From contig ONTT01000007.1 in assembly GCA_900320865.1 (NCBI GenBank), positions 60,691 through 124,690 of the forward strand: 64,000 bases of DNA, written 5' to 3'. The notes beneath the pieces are model-generated. The model worked only from the letters and a program-made list of their open reading frames with translations, made no database searches and was not told the DNA's origin. A program made the translations under genes and the position numbers. This stretch comes from an uncultured Bacteroidales bacterium. GTDB taxonomy: Bacteria; Bacteroidota; Bacteroidia; Bacteroidales; Paludibacteraceae. Numbering within the stretch: position 1 is the first letter of the stretch; the number at the start of each line of letters is the position of its first letter. Below, in pieces: positions 61,547-64,000 of this stretch.

Positions 61547-62431
61547 CTTCTCCACCAGCACTCTCAGTCCGTCGGCTACGATTTTAATATGGATATCTTT
61601 TTCCATCTCTACCGGATCGCCGTCGATATGGAAGGGAGCTTTCTCTTCGCGTTCCAGCGTCACTTCCTTCGCACGAATCGTGTTCATGAAATAACTGTTA
61701 TCGATATTACCTGCGAAAAGACGCAAGGCGAGACTGGCGCCGCCCAAGATGGCATTGCTGGACATGAGCATGATATCCATCTGACCGTCCTGTACACTGG
61801 CCTTGGGCGCTATGATGGCTTCGTAACCCCATTGGTTCGCATTGGCGAAGGTGATAAGAAAAGCTTTGTGGGTGACATCAATGCCGTCTCCTACGATATG
61901 GTAGGTCTGGGAGTGATAGGAGAAAATATCCTTCACAATGCTCCGCAGATAGGTGGTGAACCCGCGTTTCTTACTACCCGCAAACTGATCCGCTACCACC
62001 GCATCAAAACCCGTGCCACACGTGCTCACGAACAAGCGTCCGTTTGCCAAACCGTAGTCCACATTGATCGGCTCGCTGTGATTAATCATCTCAATCGCTT
62101 TTTGCGGACGAATAGGAATATTCAGATGACGAGCAAAACCGTTTCCGCTACCCATCGGCAGGATACCCAAGGCGGTGTTGGTGTCTTTCAGCCCCCGTGC
62201 CACTTCGTTCACCGTGCCATCGCCGCCTACGGCCACTACGGCATCAAAGCCCATGCGCGCGTACTGATGCGCCAGATCTGTGGCATGACCTGCGTACTCC
62301 GTAAAAACGATATTCGGCAGCCACTGCTCCATATCCAGCGTCTGCATGATCAACTTCGGTAACTTACGTTTTGTATTCTGTGTCTCTTTCGAACCCGAAA
62401 TAGGATTGATGATAAAAGCTATATTCTTCAT
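61538..62431 (-). CDS. Diacylglycerol kinase-family lipid kinase
   Basis: A 297-residue protein of the DAGK catalytic family (YegS/BmrU type). The nucleotide loop [13 protein letters not shown] and the [12 protein letters not shown] motif are clear, and IINPISGS opens the protein. It would phosphorylate diacylglycerol or another lipid at the inner membrane. It follows GH53 after one base and precedes dut, so it is part of the operon that starts with the GH53 promoter. Confidence 0.93.
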   Translation of the reverse strand: MKNIAFIINPISGSKETQNTKRKLPKLIMQTLDMEQWLPNIVFTEYAGHATDLAHQYARMGFDAVVAVGGDGTVNEVARGLKDTNTALGILPMGSGNGFARHLNIPIRPQKAIEMINHSEPINVDYGLANGRLFVSTCGTGFDAVVADQFAGSKKRGFTTYLRSIVKDIFSYHSQTYHIVGDGIDVTHKAFLITFANANQWGYEAIIAPKASVQDGQMDIMLMSSNAILGGASLALRLFAGNIDNSYFMNTIRAKEVTLEREEKAPFHIDGDPVEMEKDIHIKIVADGLRVLVEKRF

Positions 62432-62432
62432 G

Positions 62433-63752
62433 TTATCTTGTTATTTGCTTGCCGTCTAACGTATAGGTGTTTCCGTTTCGTTCGATGACTACTTGACCGT
62501 TCATGAGTTTCTTGACTGCCGAAGCCGGTTCTCCTACCGCTTCGATGTCCTGAGTGCCCTCGATGAACGTACCCATGTAATAGGGCGCACATACGTCTGC
62601 GGCGGTCTTCCCGGAACCGACGTTTCCGGTCTTATTGATGGCATGACCAGACTGGTTCTTGTTCTCATCCCAGAACCCGCGGTTGAGCCAGGTGGTGATA
62701 ACCGTTCCTTTGCTGGTGGACCAGTTGGTGTCATCGCCGTTGCCGGCCTCTTCCGGGAACCAGTAGTTGATGCCATCTACGTTAGAGAGTGGTTTGAGCG
62801 CATCTATCAGATCCTTGACGAAAGCGTATTGACCGGCTATGCTGCAAGGCCAAGCGTCACGGGTGTCATAGTTCACGCCTGACGTGGGCCAGTACTGGAA
62901 GTTATACGCGCATTCTACGATATGTACGCGTTTGTTCGGAAACAGGGTCTTCAGGTTCTTAATCGATTTCACCAGATAGTTCTTATCGCTCTTTTCTGCT
63001 ATCTGCTCCGCCGTCAGATAACCGTGCCAGAAAGGATAGTAACTCAAGCCGATGATATCGAAGTCCACACCGCTCTTAATCAGCTTGTTGTAGTAAAACG
63101 AGTTATAACCCGTATTCGTCGGTCGGTCGGTGTGAATGATGATCTGTGCATTCGGGCATTCTTCGCGCACCGCATTGCATCCGGCTTTGAGCAGACCCAA
63201 ATAACCGTCCCAGTTGTCGCCTGCTTCTTCGTACGGGTGTACCTTAATGCCGCATAAACCGTACATGATCTCATTACCTACTTGCACGAAATCAGGCGTG
63301 GCACCGGCTTCCTTGAGGGCACTGAGCACCTCATGCGTATAGTCCGATACGTGCTGAGCCATCGCGGCGTCATCGCTGCCTTTCCAGGCCGCAGGAGCTT
63401 GGATATGGGTGGCGTCCACCCACGTGTCCGAATAATGAAAATCCAACATGAAATAAGCACCCGCCTCTTTGATTCGTTTTCCCAATGCGGTCACATAGGC
63501 CAGATCCTGACATACCGAAGGATCGGACGTACCCGGGTTTACGAAGATACGTACGCGGAAGGTGTTCCATCCGCATTCCTCTGTCAGCCATGTGATCAGA
63601 TTGCTGATCTTTTGACCGTTCACATTCTTGTAAGGAGAGTTGTGTTCTTCATACTTCGGCAACATCGAGATGTCACCCCCTACATAACGTGTCTGCGCCT
63701 GCGCGCATATACAAACGCACGCCAACGCCAGCATGAATAAACCTTTTTTCAT
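62433..63752 (-). CDS. GH53 endo-beta-1,4-galactanase with C-terminal tail
   Basis: A 439-residue secreted enzyme that would cut beta-1,4-galactan, a pectin side chain, into short oligosaccharides. The signal peptide ends ACVCICAQAQ. GH53 features include GGDISMLPKYEE near the N-terminus, FRVRIFVNPG, LDFHYSDTWVD, QVGNEIMYGL (acid/base Glu) and IVECAYNF (nucleophile Glu). The last 35 residues (VKKLMNGQVVIERNGNTYT...) form the tail also seen in two other secreted proteins here. It stands about 12 kb from galK, with its own promoter and near an IS end. Confidence 0.93.
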   Translation of the reverse strand: MKKGLFMLALACVCICAQAQTRYVGGDISMLPKYEEHNSPYKNVNGQKISNLITWLTEECGWNTFRVRIFVNPGTSDPSVCQDLAYVTALGKRIKEAGAYFMLDFHYSDTWVDATHIQAPAAWKGSDDAAMAQHVSDYTHEVLSALKEAGATPDFVQVGNEIMYGLCGIKVHPYEEAGDNWDGYLGLLKAGCNAVREECPNAQIIIHTDRPTNTGYNSFYYNKLIKSGVDFDIIGLSYYPFWHGYLTAEQIAEKSDKNYLVKSIKNLKTLFPNKRVHIVECAYNFQYWPTSGVNYDTRDAWPCSIAGQYAFVKDLIDALKPLSNVDGINYWFPEEAGNGDDTNWSTSKGTVITTWLNRGFWDENKNQSGHAINKTGNVGSGKTAADVCAPYYMGTFIEGTQDIEAVGEPASAVKKLMNGQVVIERNGNTYTLDGKQITR

Positions 63753-63902
63753 AATCGCACATTTAAATCGCGTGCAAATTTACAACAAATATTTGAAATA
63801 CACAAGGATTTTGTGCAAAAAATCAAATTTATTTGAGGTTTTTGTAGAAAAGACTTGTTATTTGCACAAGGGTGCGACTGTAATTTCGAAGGGCCCCTTT
63901 AG
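63753..63902. other. Non-coding stretch between GH53 and the IS end
   Basis: Apart from the GH53 promoter I see no gene, hairpin or repeat. It is AT-rich near the promoter and less so next to the IS end. Confidence 0.6.
63775..63805 (-). promoter_or_regulatory. GH53 operon promoter
   Basis: On the minus strand TTGTGTATTTC (63805 down) and TAAATTTG (63782-63775), 20-base spacing. Confidence 0.72.
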
Positions 63903-64000
63903 TGAAGTGAACCCCAAAAGTTAGACACAAAACAAAAGTGTCGCTTATGGTACATTCACTAGAGGAGAAGTTACAAGTAATTAAGATGCACAAACAAGGT
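63903..64000 (+). mobile_element. Left end of an IS3-family (IS150-like) insertion sequence, cut by window
   Basis: From about 63903 the sequence TGAAGTGAACCCC followed by AAAAGTTAGACAC matches the type of terminal inverted repeat seen in the IS150 group of IS3 elements. A transposase OrfA reading frame starts shortly after. Only this end is inside the window. Confidence 0.75.
63947..64000 (+). CDS. IS3-family transposase OrfA, N-terminal fragment
   Basis: ATG at 63947 opens MVHSLEEKLQVIKMHKQG (18 codons) to the window edge. This is the start of the helix-turn-helix that binds the IS ends. A second frame (OrfB, DDE catalytic domain) would be expected beyond the window. Confidence 0.7.
   Translation, partial: MVHSLEEKLQVIKMHKQG

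Noticed and set aside
61589-62362. 257-codon frame antisense to the lipid kinase
   Set aside because: The opposite strand carries the intact kinase motifs.

Overview
The window comes from a member of the Bacteroidota, most likely the order Bacteroidales. Supporting signs are Bacteroides-type promoters (a TTG box about 20 bases before TAnnTTTG), a SusC/SusD pair, a lipoprotein Omp85 of the TamL type, a DUF5686 outer-membrane protein, a beta-type DAHP synthase fused to chorismate mutase, and few Shine-Dalgarno sequences. I see no rRNA, tRNA or CRISPR array. About 50 genes fill nearly all of the window. Many overlap by 1 or 4 bases (ATGA, GTGA, TAATG), which points to long, translationally coupled operons.

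Layout. Positions 1-3719 (minus): lipoprotein, aromatic-acid enzyme, and a DUF5686 barrel cut by the left edge. Positions 3929-7612 (plus): thrS and three uncharacterised small proteins. Positions 7615-17013: a TrmH methylase diverging from an envelope and housekeeping operon (TamL, rnhB, sppA, lpxK, MsbA-like exporter, mnmA). Positions 17022-36036 (minus): a very long run from recQ through rimO, two HU-type proteins, uvrA, CapD-like, WecA-like, ABC-F, deacetylase-like, two glycosyltransferases, a nuclease-like secreted protein and a BspA-type leucine-rich protein to rubrerythrin. Positions 36942-45881 (plus): a polysaccharide utilisation locus (MFS transporter, lipoprotein, SusC, SusD, surface glycan-binding-like protein). 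It converges on galK-galM-GH2 beta-galactosidase (minus). Positions 50800-54394: a membrane protein, panB, an orphan FecCD permease and nadC. Positions 54406-63752 (minus): from upstream to downstream GH53 endo-galactanase, lipid kinase, dut, TPR protein, DUF4292, EnvC-like, FKBP-like lipoprotein, Rieske-like lipoprotein, shortened RimM, SpoU methylase and U32 peptidase. The right edge enters an IS3-family element.

The genes suggest one catabolic theme. GH53 would cut beta-1,4-galactan, SusCD and the surface protein would bind and import it, GH2 would release galactose, the MFS protein would move sugar across the inner membrane, and galM/galK would start the Leloir pathway. The rest is envelope building, translation and repair.

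The least expected features are not single genes. About 18 degenerate tandem arrays with a strict 7-base period, each with a different heptamer, lie at gene borders and in frame inside genes. One 27-unit array fills the recQ leader. Two adjacent 11-base arrays lie upstream of the PUL. Twelve promoters share an extended -33 element close to TTGYRTATNTS with near-constant spacing. One gene fuses an HU DNA-binding domain, a membrane helix and a LysM-like domain, and sits next to a second HU gene.
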